DNA from: Molossus alvarezi | Taxonomy: Eukaryota; Chordata; Mammalia; Chiroptera; Molossidae | Assembly: GCA_037176705.1 (NCBI GenBank) | Contig: CM073905.1 | Coordinates: forward strand, 31,342,986-31,406,985 | Direction: 5' to 3' | DNA: 64,000 nt | Part shown: piece by piece, positions 53,009 to 63,774 of the stretch | How positions within the stretch are numbered: position 1 is the stretch's first letter | How the letters are laid out: every line of letters starts with the position of its first letter | Notes under the pieces: model-generated | Seen by the model: only the letters and a program-made list of their open reading frames with translations | The model's database searches: none | Told to the model about the DNA's origin: nothing | Made by a program: the position numbers and the translations under genes

Positions 53009-53828
53009 GAGTGGAGCTTCCCACAAGGCATTTGACGTGAACACCCCAGGGGGCCTGACTAGTTTCAATGCACCAGCTGTGCAGGAGATCCCAGTGAACA
53101 GCTGACACTGGCCAACGGTGTTTAGAGTATGACAACATTCTACACGCTTGTTGCTGTCTCTACCGACTCTCGTCGTTGATTATTGAATGGATGGCTCCTG
53201 GTGGCTTCAGGGGCTCTTAGCACGTGGACCGGGACCTTGCTGAACTGTGACAAAGTGATAAATCACCCTTTTATGTCCCGTTTGATGCCCTGGCTCTTTT
53301 GAAACGAATATCCTCCTGATGGGCCCATTAAAATCCTCTTTGATGTGCCAACTATGGACAGTTGAACTTTTAAGGAATTTTAAGCACAGAAAACTAGTCT
53401 CTGCCCACATAGATACAAGCTTAGTCTTTCTGTGGGCTTCTTGCGGTGGACATGAGACTTAGGAGACACTCCTTATTCTCGGCAATGCCCTTTGCCTCCG
53501 CCGTGTACCAGGGCAGCTCTCGCGTTCCGAAGCAGGGGTAAATGCCCTGTGTTAGGGCGAGTCGAGTAAACTGTAGTGAGATGTAGTGAGATCGCGTGGA
53601 CGCTGAAATGACCTTGGAAGAGAAAGCCGGTGGGAACTGGTTCCATCGCAGAGGTCAAGTTAGAAGTGACCAGACATGCACATTTCTTTCTTTGAATGCT
53701 GTTGAAATGCAGTAGGTTTAGGGTCTAAAAACAGCATCTTCCAGCGTGTGTCACTGGGACACTGATTTCATAAGGTGTCACGTGAGATAGGGTTCTGTGG
53801 TCAAATAGGTTTACCATCAAAGTGTATT
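53009..53828. other. Single-copy intergenic sequence
   Basis: No gene or repeat recognised. A short repeat of agatgtagtg lies near 53575-53590. Confidence 0.5.
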
Positions 53829-53846
53829 AAAATTTCCTAGGCAGAG

Positions 53847-54122
53847 CCCTGGCCAGTTTGGCTCAGCGGTTAGAGCGTCAGCCCGCAGGCCAGAGAGTCC
53901 CGGGTTCGGTTCCCGCTAAGGGCATGTACCTTGGTTGCAGTTTGTCTCCGGCCCTGGTTGGGGCCGTGTGGGTGGCAGCCAGTCCATGTGTCTCTGTAAC
54001 ATCGATGTTTCTCTTTCTCTCTCTCTTCCTCCCTCTCTCCCTCTCGCTCTATCTGAAGATAAATGCAAAAATGTCCTCGGGTGAGGATAAAAACAAGTGA
54101 TAATAATACAATACAATAAAAT
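53847..54122 (+). mobile_element. VES SINE with 18-bp target-site duplication
   Basis: ccctggccagtttggctcag, ttagagcgtcagcccgcagg, tcccgggttcggttcccgct, tail tgtcctcgggtgaggataaa and an (atada)n-like A-rich end. Flanks aaaatttcctaggcagag (53829-53846) and aaaatttcctagggagag (54123-54140) differ at one base. Confidence 0.97.
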
Positions 54123-54140
54123 AAAATTTCCTAGGGAGAG

Positions 54141-54544
54141 ATAATATAGGATGTTGTGATTTTCAAACTTCAGGCTCATTGAGTTTTCCATTTAGGAAAG
54201 ATTTATGATTTTAGAACTTTAAGAAACACACTTTGGGAAGGCTTGTGTTGAATGACTTCTTGGACTTGAGGAAGTAGGCCTGTGTCTCTTGACATCTGTG
54301 GCACTGATCTAGAAATAGACACATCTTCCCTTTTGGGTCACGAGTACATAACCGTAGGTCATAGATGTACATATTTGGGTCATCAAGAGAGATCATTTTT
54401 CTGCCTCACATACATTTCCCAGTGGGATTATTTTCTAATCTCCTCATAGTCTATTAATACCACTTTCAATGTAGGCTTAGAAGTAGCCTCGGTCACTTAG
54501 TAGCAATTTTATATCTAGTGAATGAGGAAGGGAAGGAAATTAAT
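54141..54544. other. AT-rich single-copy sequence
   Basis: No gene or repeat recognised. Confidence 0.5.
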
Positions 54545-54755
54545 ATTTGTTGAGCATCCCCAATGGGATGGGTGCCTTCTGTACTTTATCCTACTCAAAC
54601 TTCACGGGAACCCTGCTGAAGTATTATTAACCTTTGGTTCATAAGTGAGAACACGGAAACTCAGAGAGGTTCAGCATGTTGCCTAAGGCCACACAGCTGA
54701 GAAGTGGCAGCGGGCTTTCGGATCCAGGTTCACCTGACTCCAAAGCCCCATCCTC
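54545..54755 (-). mobile_element. MIR SINE relic
   Basis: Antisense MIR: atttgttgagcatccccaat, ctactcaaacttcacgggaa, cataagtgagaacacggaaa, ctcagagaggttcagcatgt, aaggccacacagctgagaag and atccaggttcacctgactcc. Confidence 0.85.
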
Positions 54756-57015
54756 TTCCCAATACATCCCCTGCTTCTCTGCCCTTGTGACCTCTTCCAA
54801 TCTACGCCGTGCGCGAGTTTACGAAATGTCGGGTGTCGATCAAACATTTCAAGTTGAGTCGTATCTCCCCACCGATCAGCACTGACTTTGGCACTGCTTC
54901 ATCATCGATACCCGAGTTCTCAGTTTTCCCGGCCCTTCCCTGTTCTCTGTCAACTGATTAATGATCCAAAAAACCGACTGGCCTAATACGCTAGGGAAAT
55001 CTAACTCTGACTTCATTGACCGTCCATACTTCTGTGCCTCACAAAGCAAAGTGTGTCTTTTCATTGATTTGCATACTGATGGAGAACTTGAGAGCTAAGC
55101 AGACCGGGGCTCAAATCGTCTGACCTTTGGTCAGGGACTTTGATTCTGTGCCCGATTCCTCTAATCTGTGCAATGGGCATGAGGATTCTTTATCAGAGGC
55201 CTGTAGGGGACCGAATACGGCCACGACCTGGGGCGTGAATTTAAAGCACTTACTTGGAAGTCTGGGTTCCTTTTCCCTTGACACCGGGGCTTACTATTGG
55301 CGATAAGATGAAGAACAGGAAAAAGAACCACCGGGCACCATGTAGAGGCTCTGAAAATGGTTCCAGAGGATCGGGCACCTGGCCTGTCACAGGTCTTCAG
55401 AGTCTTGCGGCCCGTTCACCTATGGCTAGTCAGGACCAATTCAGAGTATACTTGAAAACCCGAGTAAACACGAACAACCATTAATATTAACCAAAGAGCA
55501 AATATTTGCGAAGCTCCCTTGGCCGTCATGTTTATCTTCACTCCGAGAGACGTAGTTAGCAGGAGTAACATCAAACCACCAAAAAGAAAAAAGAAACGGT
55601 TCCTGTCGCCCGTGGAAAGTTATGTCCCCACTGGCACACTGTCCTGAACTGGGGAAGATACGCCGGTGTTTAAACACAAGGTATTTCTCCTTAAACATAT
55701 GTCATTTTAAAACGCTCTTATCTTGCTGTCCGCAGAGCTATCTAGCATGCGCCTTCCCCACAGTCAGGTCATTCTGTTGAATTAATGACTATTTACAGAA
55801 ACATGTTAAACTCCATTTCCCTCCCTGTGTCCCTCCAGAGCCGAGCGGGTTTTGTTTTGTGTCTGGAAATAGTCCGGCTCCCGGAGAGTCTTTTCCCAAG
55901 GAGCACGGTGAAAGGCGACAGAGGTTGGCTTTGCTCGAAATAAAAGCCGGGCCGGTATTTGTTACCCGGACTCACCAGTTCTGACCTTCAGCTGTTTGGG
56001 ACAGAGGCGCGTCTCACTTCTGCCTGAGACCTAAAGTTGACTCTAGACCCTTGCACACACGCACGCGCGCACACGCACATGCACACACATGTACGCACAC
56101 GCACAGTTGTCTCCTTCAGAAGCCTCAGCTGTCCAGTTCACTCATACCTGCTCCTGCAGGGTACACGGAGAGCGCCACAGCAGTCTGGAAAAGGTGTCGC
56201 TGCTCACCCGGTTCATTGTCCCCGCACCCATCGTACATACTTCACGACCCATCACACTCTGCCTCAGCTTCCCCTAATCACCGACCGGGGCCAGCTTCAC
56301 TCTGCACGGACCCGTGCAGCAGGGTTTTCCAATCTTGCACTCATGCTTTGATGAGCCCCGTGGCATTCGTTCTGGATCGTATCGATTAACCCAATTTACG
56401 GCAGGTTCCACTCCGAGCCCCAGTGAAGCCGGTCTGACCACTGAGCAGCCCGGCCTCGGAGGGAGGGCTTTGCCTAAAGCCCGCTGAGAAGGTGCCGGCT
56501 GAGCCTCCCTGTAATAACTCACGGTGGCAGATCAGAACAAACTGTTCTCGGATTTCATATTGGAGGGAGGCAGTGGACTGGGCCTGGCGGCCGGGGGGTG
56601 GGGAGGCTGTCGGTGGTGGGGGGTGCAGTCTCCCTTTCTGCTAATAGGGGGTTTAAAAATAGCGTCTCCAGAAAATCGTTGCAAAGGAGAGACCGAAGGG
56701 ACGCCGCTCAGAGACACACAGGAGGGTGTTGCTATTTCTGCTGGCTGCTGGGGTTAGGACGATGACTGATTTTTTAAAAAGCGGGTGGGGGAGCAGTAGG
56801 GTTTGCGAGCTAGAGAATGCTCCGCTGATATCCGGGGTCCGTCGGGCCTGGGGAGTCCGACTTCTCTCGCGGGACACACGCGAAACTCCTCCCTCTGTGC
56901 CGGAGAGGAGTCTGTGTGGTCACAGACACCGGGATGCAGACACCCAGCCCAGCGATTGTGATACATCCCTGGTCCTTCTCTGTTGAACACGGGTCTAGTT
57001 CCTTTTATTTTTGAA
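54756..57015. other. Intergenic block with repeat-free stretches and a CA/CG-alternating tract
   Basis: A MIR (+) at about 55090-55240 (ctaatctgtgcaatgggcat). 55440-55990 is repeat-free and looks like conserved non-coding sequence by eye. A purine-pyrimidine alternating tract lies at 56052-56107 (cacacacgcacgcgcgcaca and following). No exon supported. Confidence 0.5.
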
Positions 57016-57480
57016 TCATTTGTATTATTTGTAACTGTGGCAAATATACATACATACAACTGACCACCGCGACCATTCTAAGTGCACAGTTCAGTGGGGA
57101 GACAGTCACCCCCATCCCACCCCATAGCTCTCTTCATCTTGCAAAACCGAAACCCCAAACCCGTTGAACACTAACACTGCCCCCCTTCCCTGCCTGCCCC
57201 AGCCCCTGGAAACCTCCGTTCTGCTTTCTGTCTCTGTGACTCCGACCAGTCCAGGACCTCACGTAAGTGGGATCACACAGAGTATGTCCTTTTGTGTCTG
57301 GCTTACCTCACTCGGCATAATGTCCTCCAGGTTCACTCATGTTTTAGCAGCGTCAGAATGTCCTTCCTCTTTGACGGCTAGAGGATATTCCGTTGTACAT
57401 CTGTTTCTCTCCATCCACTGATGGATACTTGTGCTGTTTCCACCTTCTGGTGACTCTGAAGAAAGTTGCTGTGACCACGG
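57016..57480 (-). mobile_element. L1 3' UTR relic, antisense
   Basis: gaccattctaagtgcacagt, tcatcttgcaaaaccgaaac, ttctgctttctgtctctgtg, cttacctcactcggcataat, gtcctccaggttcactcatg and tctctccatccactgatgga run in antisense L1 order. Confidence 0.82.
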
Positions 57481-57496
57481 GCGGGCCTAGTCCTCA

Positions 57497-57704
57497 CCCT
57501 GGCTGCTGTGGCTCAGTCGGTTGGAGCATCGTCCCGTACACCAATAGGTGGCGGGTTCGAGTCCCAGTCAGGGCACGTACCCAGGTTCCAGGTTTGATCA
57601 CCAGTCAGGGTGCCCCATAGATATTTCTGTCTCACATCGATGTCTCTCTCTCTCTCTCTCTCTCTCCCCCCTTCCTCTCTCTAAGGTCCTAAGGAAAGGA
57701 AATG
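57497..57704 (+). mobile_element. VES SINE with 9-bp target-site duplication
   Basis: ccctggctgctgtggctcag, tcggttggagcatcgtcccg, gcgggttcgagtcccagtca, (tc)n body and ctctctaaggtcctaaggaa. Flanks ctagtcctc (57487-57495, 57705-57713). The head resembles the diverged copy at 17285. Confidence 0.93.
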
Positions 57705-58154
57705 CTAGTCCTCCTCTGTTTCCTGTAGCTCCCTCAGTGAGCTATTCTTCGGGACAATGATCAGGTGAACCCCGTCCAGGTGTGCAGCGCCGGAGACTGA
57801 GCAGTTGAACGTGACGTTGGGAAGTCCCTTTGTCAGGTTTCAGACACACCGACAAGTGCACCCTTGTAAGAAGAGGCTTATGTCATGGCGACCATATGTC
57901 CCCGTCGGTCCGGGAGGTTGCAAACTGGGGTCATCTGAAGAGAAGATGAAACTGGAGAAAGTGGTACATTCTGGAGAGACTTTGGAGGATGATGAGGGTT
58001 CCACAAATGACAGCCAGATGTGTCGCCTTCGGGGCATGAGGAGAACTGGGGTGAGGAGCAGGACTCAGGCCTGAGTGTCCCCAGAACGCTGAAGTGACAG
58101 CTGTCACTGTGCTGGTCCGTCTGAGACCGTGATGCTCAGCGTGGGCGCATCGGC
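57705..58154. other. Single-copy intergenic sequence
   Basis: No gene or repeat recognised. Confidence 0.5.
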
Positions 58155-58338
58155 TCCCAGGGCGCATGTGGCCGAGTCTGGAGACAGTTGGGCTGCACAG
58201 CTCATTGGGGGTGTTACCGGCATCTAGAGGGGAGAGACCCTTGCAGGACACATCCTACAATGCACAGGACAGCCCCCTTGCGTGACAAAGGATTGCGGGG
58301 CCCTAAATGTCAATAGTGCCATTGTTGAGAAAGCCAGG
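58155..58338 (+). mobile_element. MER5A-type hAT relic
   Basis: gtctggagacagttgggctg, gggtgttaccggcatctaga, cacatcctacaatgcacagg, acagcccccttgcgtgacaa, aaatgtcaatagtgccattg and ttgagaaagcc follow MER5A sense order. Confidence 0.85.
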
Positions 58339-59080
58339 TTAAGGGATGAGAGAAGGCAAGGAGGTGAACTTTGACCCGGAGAAGGGAGGAAGGAGGATGG
58401 AGGAAGAGGAACTGCAGTAGATTACACCACAGGGGACCACGGCCTGGAGCCAGGAAATGAATTTGCTTTTCCTCTCTCCAAGGAGCCTGATCCACCCCAC
58501 CCCACCCCCAAATCACTAAGTTCCCTTTCCCTCTGCCTCAGTGTCTTCTTCTGCTCCTGTGGCCCAGAGCAACTCCGCAAGGGGCTTGGAGACGTTGAAT
58601 TGGGCCTGTGGCAGCCCCGTGGCCCTCCAGCACCGGCCGCAGGCTCCGCCCTCTGTGCCTAACCACGAAGGGGGCTTAGAGTGGCGAGAAAGCGTGGCCA
58701 CGTGTACAGGGCAGCTCCCAGGTGCCTTTTCACCGAACCCGAACGCCTGTCACGCCACCCTACCTCCCAAGACATGTGCTTGGTTCAAGTCCCGGCTGGC
58801 ATTCCCAGATCACCCCGATGACACGTACCGTTCGAGGGTCCTGACTTCAGCATCAGAAGGCATTCTGGGTTGGTGGTGGCCCTGGGTTCTCAGGTCCTGC
58901 TTGCACTTTGGTGTATCTGAGCACGTGTGCACGCCATCACACCAGGTGACACAATCGTCTTGGTTGTAAGCGCTCACCTGTCTGGTCTAAACTCAGTCTG
59001 CAAATACTCCCTGTTGGCTCTCTGTAAATATCCACTGGTGATGAGGTCAGATGAGGCTGTGGGATTCAGCAAAGGGTCAT
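58339..59080. other. Single-copy intergenic sequence
   Basis: No gene or repeat recognised. The purine-rich ggaggaaggagg at 58384-58410 is local. Confidence 0.5.
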
Positions 59081-59309
59081 CATTATTATTTTTTTAAAAT
59101 ATTTTTTCTTTATTGATTTTAGAGCAGGAGGAAGGGAGAGGGAGAGAGAGATAGAAACATCGATGAGAGAGAACATCGATTGGCTGCCTCCTGCATGCCC
59201 CCCACTGGGGATCGGGCCCACAACCTGGGCATGTGCCCTGACGGGGAATCCAACCAGCGGCCTCTTGGTGCATGGGTCGCCACTCAACCACTGAGCCACA
59301 CCGGCGGGC
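59081..59309 (-). mobile_element. VES SINE with 11-bp target-site duplication
   Basis: tttctttattgattttagag, gaaacatcgatgagagagaa, gtgccctgacggggaatcca, head end gagccacaccggcggg. Identical flanks caaagggtcat at 59070-59080 and 59310-59320. Confidence 0.96.
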
Positions 59310-60629
59310 CAAAGGGTCATTAGTAACACAAACCACAGCCGTTTCCCTCCTGAAGGAATCCCGCGCCTTCCCGGAGGAGCAAGGAAGTCACATTTCAAGA
59401 GCTTGGAAGAAACCAGACTGAGCTGAAACGCAGTCAGGACAGGAGATGAGCAAGATGTTAATTACAGGGAGAAAATGCACGCCCGGTGACGAATGTGCTG
59501 TTCCCTCAGGGGCCTCGCCACTCTCATTTACTCTATCACGGCAATTTCCCTAAGTGCAGTGGGCACTGGTAAAAAATCTTTATGCCAATAAAAATATTTT
59601 CAAGACAAATTTTTTTTTTTTTTTTTAATTTGGTAAGCCCACCTAGAAGGCTGGCTTACATACTGATGAACCGGAAAATCAAAATGAGCACAGAATTCAC
59701 ATTCCAACAGGGGAAGGGAACCAGGTAAGTATCAAGAATTATTTCCATTAGTGCACGGGTCACACATGAACAGCTTCTACTGCAGGGGTTTATTGGCCCT
59801 GGCGTAGGTCTTTGGGTTCGGGGGGAGGGGGAGGGGTGCATTGCCTCAGTTACAGACAAAATAGATGACTAGCCTGGTGCCAATTAACCTCCCTTTAATT
59901 GATAATTAATTTTAAAACCTATTTACTCTCCCTGGAACAGCTGAGACTTTAAAGAGACCACTGTGAAAACAAACGGAGAATCAAGTCATCTCTCAGGAAG
60001 TGAAGGGGGCCTCGCGGGGAATGAGAAAGACCAGGCCTCTTGGACGAGCCGTTTTATTAAAGGATTCTGAATGTTCACCCAGGGGCCGGCCCAAAGTCAC
60101 AGAGTGGTCGCAGCTGCCCCGTGCCCTGGTACAGAGACCCTCTGTCCCCCTGTGCCTGGGACTGAGGTTTTCGGGGCACATGGGATCCAGTACTGAAAAG
60201 AGAGAGCTCTTCTGAGCATACCCTGCATGCGCCCTAAACCCTCTGGATGGATTCTTTCTGTTCCCTGGGTCCTCTGGTCCCCAGGCATTGGCCTGTCTCC
60301 CCTCAACTCTATTCAGCAATGCTCTGCACCCCCTCACCCCACCTTTTAGCTTCAGGACTCTGGAGGGCTTACTGAATAGCCACACTGACGGATGCCCTGA
60401 ATTAGTTATCAACCCCCTGCCTGTGGCTACTTGTTCAAAAATAGGTTTATTACTATTTTTTTCTCACGATAGAAGCCACTGGGACATGCTCGCCAACAAA
60501 CTCAGAAAATGTGGGAAAACAGAGAGAATACAAATAGACAGAGGCGATAGATTCAAAGAGCAAAGCAGAGATCACTTTGGCTCTCAGTTCTTGTGGGAAA
60601 TGCCTCGATATTTTCATGGAGACCCTTTA
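59310..60629. other. Intergenic block with AT-rich repeat-free sequence and a G-quadruplex motif
   Basis: 59560-60000 is AT-rich and repeat-free apart from a T-run (59609-59626), with taattgataattaattttaa at 59897-59916. A G-rich motif lies at 59814-59836. 60420-60600 may be an old LINE fragment. No gene. Confidence 0.5.
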
Positions 60630-60881
60630 TCATCATCATCATCATCATTATTATTCTCACCCGAGGACATTTTTGCATTTATCTTCAGGTAGAGCAGGAG
60701 GGAGAGAGGGAGGGAAGAGAGAGAGAACCATCGATGTGAGAGAGACACATCGACTGGTTGCCACTCGCATGACCCCGGGGCCTGGGACGAACCACAGCCG
60801 AGGTACATGCCCTTAGCGGGAACCGAACCCGGGACTCCCTGGTCCGACGCTCTAACCGCTGAGCCAGACCGGCCAGGGCCA
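60630..60881 (-). mobile_element. VES SINE with an expanded (ATC/ATT)n tail
   Basis: catcatcatcatcatcatta is the complement of an expanded tail, followed by tctcacccgaggacattttt, gtagagcaggagggagagag, gccacagccgaggtacatg-like text and head end gagccagaccggccagggc. Flanks share accctt. Confidence 0.93.
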
Positions 60882-61624
60882 CCCTTCATTAATCTTTAAA
60901 ACAACGAAACCACACATCTGCTGGCCAGTGTTGCGTTCCATTCATTTCCTCTTTATTGGCCCGGGAGGGTATAACTGGTCTCCATCGTATCTCCGTCATG
61001 ATTATTCTGGGTCCTCGGAAGAGACCCAACCATGGAGATCCTATGACTCACAATATAAACTGATGACGTTTTGGTCTTTTCTACTATTGCTGACGAAAAT
61101 GCGCTTTGGCTTGTTCGGAACTCAGTCCAGAAAGGGTGTGAGGGCGGCCAGGAGGATCATTAGCTAACGGGAGAGTCTGAAGGTGCACAAGAGGGACAGG
61201 GACTGTCTTGGAGGGCTGCCCTCGGCCGAAGCCAGGCCCGTTGACCAGCCCAGTCACTCCTGTAGGGTTTAAATTGGCTCAGCTCCAACGTGCCTTCCCC
61301 AGGGGAGTCTCTGAGTTTCACGGGAGGCTCTGTGATTCAGCACACAGTGAAAGATCCATGACTCCGAGTTTGAAACTCCCGTTCCCTTGTGAGATGTGGA
61401 TGTAATAACGTTTACCGGTGTCTGGCGAGGGGGTCGGTGGAATACCCACGTTCTCCGTCAGCCTCCACCCGGCTAAGTAAGAGAGGGCTAGGACTCGAAG
61501 GACTCTGGAGATCGCCCTGCTGCTGGGAACACTGGACTGATACAATACTTTTCTCTCCTGTGCTCAGTCATTACTTTAGGCCCTCCGGCCCGCCCTCCCT
61601 TCTCCCTGAGGCAGCTGTACCTGA
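60882..61624. other. Single-copy intergenic sequence
   Basis: No gene or repeat recognised. Confidence 0.5.
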
Positions 61625-61860
61625 AACGGTGGATTCTAAGCTGGACTCTGTGGGTACACACCCCGCTCTCTCCTGTGCTAGCTGTGTGCCCTTGGGCAAA
61701 TGACTTAACCTTTCTGTGCTCGATTTTCTCATCTGTAAAACAGGGAGAATACTACTACCTACCTCATAAGGTTAGTGCCGAGTTTCGTGAGTTAATATAC
61801 AAATATAGTGCTTAAAACAGTTGTAGCACATAGGTGCTCAGGAAATGCTAACCGTCATTC
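61625..61860 (+). mobile_element. MIR SINE
   Basis: gtgctagctgtgtgcccttg, ggcaaatgacttaacctttc, tcatctgtaaaacagggaga, actacctacctcataaggtt, gcttaaaacagttgtagcac and aggtgctcaggaaatgct follow the MIR consensus through the core to the 3' end. The best preserved MIR in the window. Confidence 0.92.
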
Positions 61861-62460
61861 TAATTCATTCATTCATTTGGCTAAGCTCTATCAGGTTATT
61901 ACAAAGAGCGGGGACTGCACTAGGTCTGCGGACCCTGCGGAAATGAGAAAGCGTGATCTCTGCCCTCACAGAGTCTATCTATCGTGAAGGAGATGGTCAA
62001 TCAACGGTGCAACAGGTAGTGCGATCAACAACAATACAACAATGAGCAAATCAGCGAGTGCAAGCATCACAGATTGGGGGTGCATGTTCTGAAAGAAATA
62101 AACAGTGTGGTGAGATGGAGAACCATCAGCAAGGCATGCTGTCTGGCCACAGGGTGGGCTGGGCAGGCCTTTTGGAAGAGGTGACCTTGAAGCTGCCATC
62201 CAGGGTCACGCATGGGAAGGGCTAAGGGGAAAGCGTGGCAGGCAGAGGGAAGGGCGGGTGCAGAGTCAGCCCGGAGATGGGAGAGCACTCGTGTCCGGGC
62301 CAGCATGGCTACAGCAGAGAGCGAGATGCAGCGTGAAGATCGAATGAGGTTGGGGAGCTGAGCGGGACCCGCCAGCATACAGGGCCTTTCAAAAAGGCAA
62401 ATGATTGATTTCAGTTTTTAAAAGATCAGTTTGACTGTCAACTGGAGAACAGATTGGAGA
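61861..62460 (-). mobile_element. L2-type relic
   Basis: ctaattcattcattcatttg, ctgccctcacagagtctatc, ggaagaggtgaccttgaagc, gtggcaggcagagggaaggg, tcgaatgaggttggggagct and ttttaaaagatcagtttgac form the longest L2-like relic here. Family from memory. Confidence 0.6.
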
Positions 62461-63217
62461 GGGGTATATTAGTAAGTTCCTAGGGTAAACAACAGAACTC
62501 ACTCTGTCTCGTTGCAGCAGACAAGAGATTTATAGGAAAGAATAGGAGGTCACTCACAAAGTTCTTCGGAGGACTGGAGGACCAGATTTGAGACGAAGCT
62601 TCCAAGAGCAGCCCCCAAAACAATGTCTGCAAAGGAGCCTGGTGCTCAGAACTCCGTACTGCTGAACACCAGACGCCAGGGGACAGCTTTGCACACTGCC
62701 GCGGCCCGGCACCAACGTCACAGCCTCACTGGGCAGCTCTGGGCCGCCGACACCCATGCAGACGGACCTTCGAGACTCACCGCATGGGGAGTGGCCAGTG
62801 TGTGGGTGCCAGGCCACGTGTCCACGAGGGGGCCTGGGAATTCATCTTCGGATGTCTAAAACATTGAGGAGGCGGGGCTCCCTTGACGGAATTTCTTTAT
62901 TGCACGAAGGTGGCCAAGAACATGTCGTGTTCCAGGAACATGGCGGAGTCTGTGTGGACAGGGGGTAAGGACGTGGAGCTAGTGGGGAAGCCGTCGCCAG
63001 CCCCCAGGCAGGCGCTGTGGCGCGTGGGCGCTGCAGTGGAGGGGGAGGATTTGCAGCTACATCTGTAGGACTTGCGAAAGGCGCGACACAGGGCAAGAGA
63101 GGGAGGGCAGCCAGGGAGTCCGCTCAGTGCTGATTTCTGGTCATTTCGACCCTATTTTCTCCCAGCAAAAATAAAGATGTATCACCTAGCCACGGGATGC
63201 AGTTTTGATAGTAAACA
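62461..63217. other. Single-copy intergenic sequence
   Basis: No gene or repeat recognised. Moderately GC-rich at 62950-63060. Confidence 0.5.
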
Positions 63218-63227
63218 ATTCCTGGGA

Positions 63228-63467
63228 CTAGCCGGTTTGGCTCAGCCTGTGGACCAAAGAGTCCCGGGTTCGATTCCAGCCAAGGTCATGTAGCTCCCCT
63301 GCGGTTTGTCCCCGGCCCCAGTTGGGGTTGTGCGGGTGGCAACCAATCGATGTGTCTCTCTCACATCAATGTTTCTCTCTCTCTCTCTCTCCTCCTCCCA
63401 CTCTGTCTGAAGATAAAATGTAAAAATATCCTCGAGTGAGGATTAAAAAAACAAAAACAAAAACACT
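63228..63467 (+). mobile_element. VES SINE with shortened head
   Basis: ctagccggtttggctcagcc continues directly to gtggaccaaagagtccc, so about 15-20 bases of the tRNA-like A-box region are missing. The rest is typical (gcaaccaatcgatgtgtctc, tail tatcctcgagtgaggattaa). Flanks attcctggga (63218-63227, 63468-63477) are identical. Confidence 0.95.
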
Positions 63468-63504
63468 ATTCCTGGGAAAACGAGGCTCTCTCTACCCATT
63501 TCTT

Positions 63505-63760
63505 TTTTTATCCTTACCCGAGGACATTTTTTCGTTTTTTGTTCAGATAGAGTGGGAGGGAGAGAGAGAGGAAGAGAGAGAGAGAGAGAGAGAGAGAGAC
63601 ATCGACGTGAAAGGGACACATTGAGTGGTTGCCACCCGCACGACCAACCAGGGCTGGGGACAAACTGCAACCAAGGTACATGCCCTTAGCGGGAACCGAA
63701 CCCAGGTCTCTCTGGGCCGCAGGCCGACGCTCTAACCGCTGAGCCAAACCGGCCAGGGCG
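63505..63760 (-). mobile_element. VES SINE with perfect 14-bp target-site duplication
   Basis: atccttacccgaggacattt, an (ag)n run, gacatcgacgtgaaagggac, head end gagccaaaccggccagggcg. Identical flanks tctacccatttctt at 63491-63504 and 63761-63774. Only 37 bp from, and inverted to, the previous VES. Confidence 0.97.
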
Positions 63761-63774
63761 TCTACCCATTTCTT

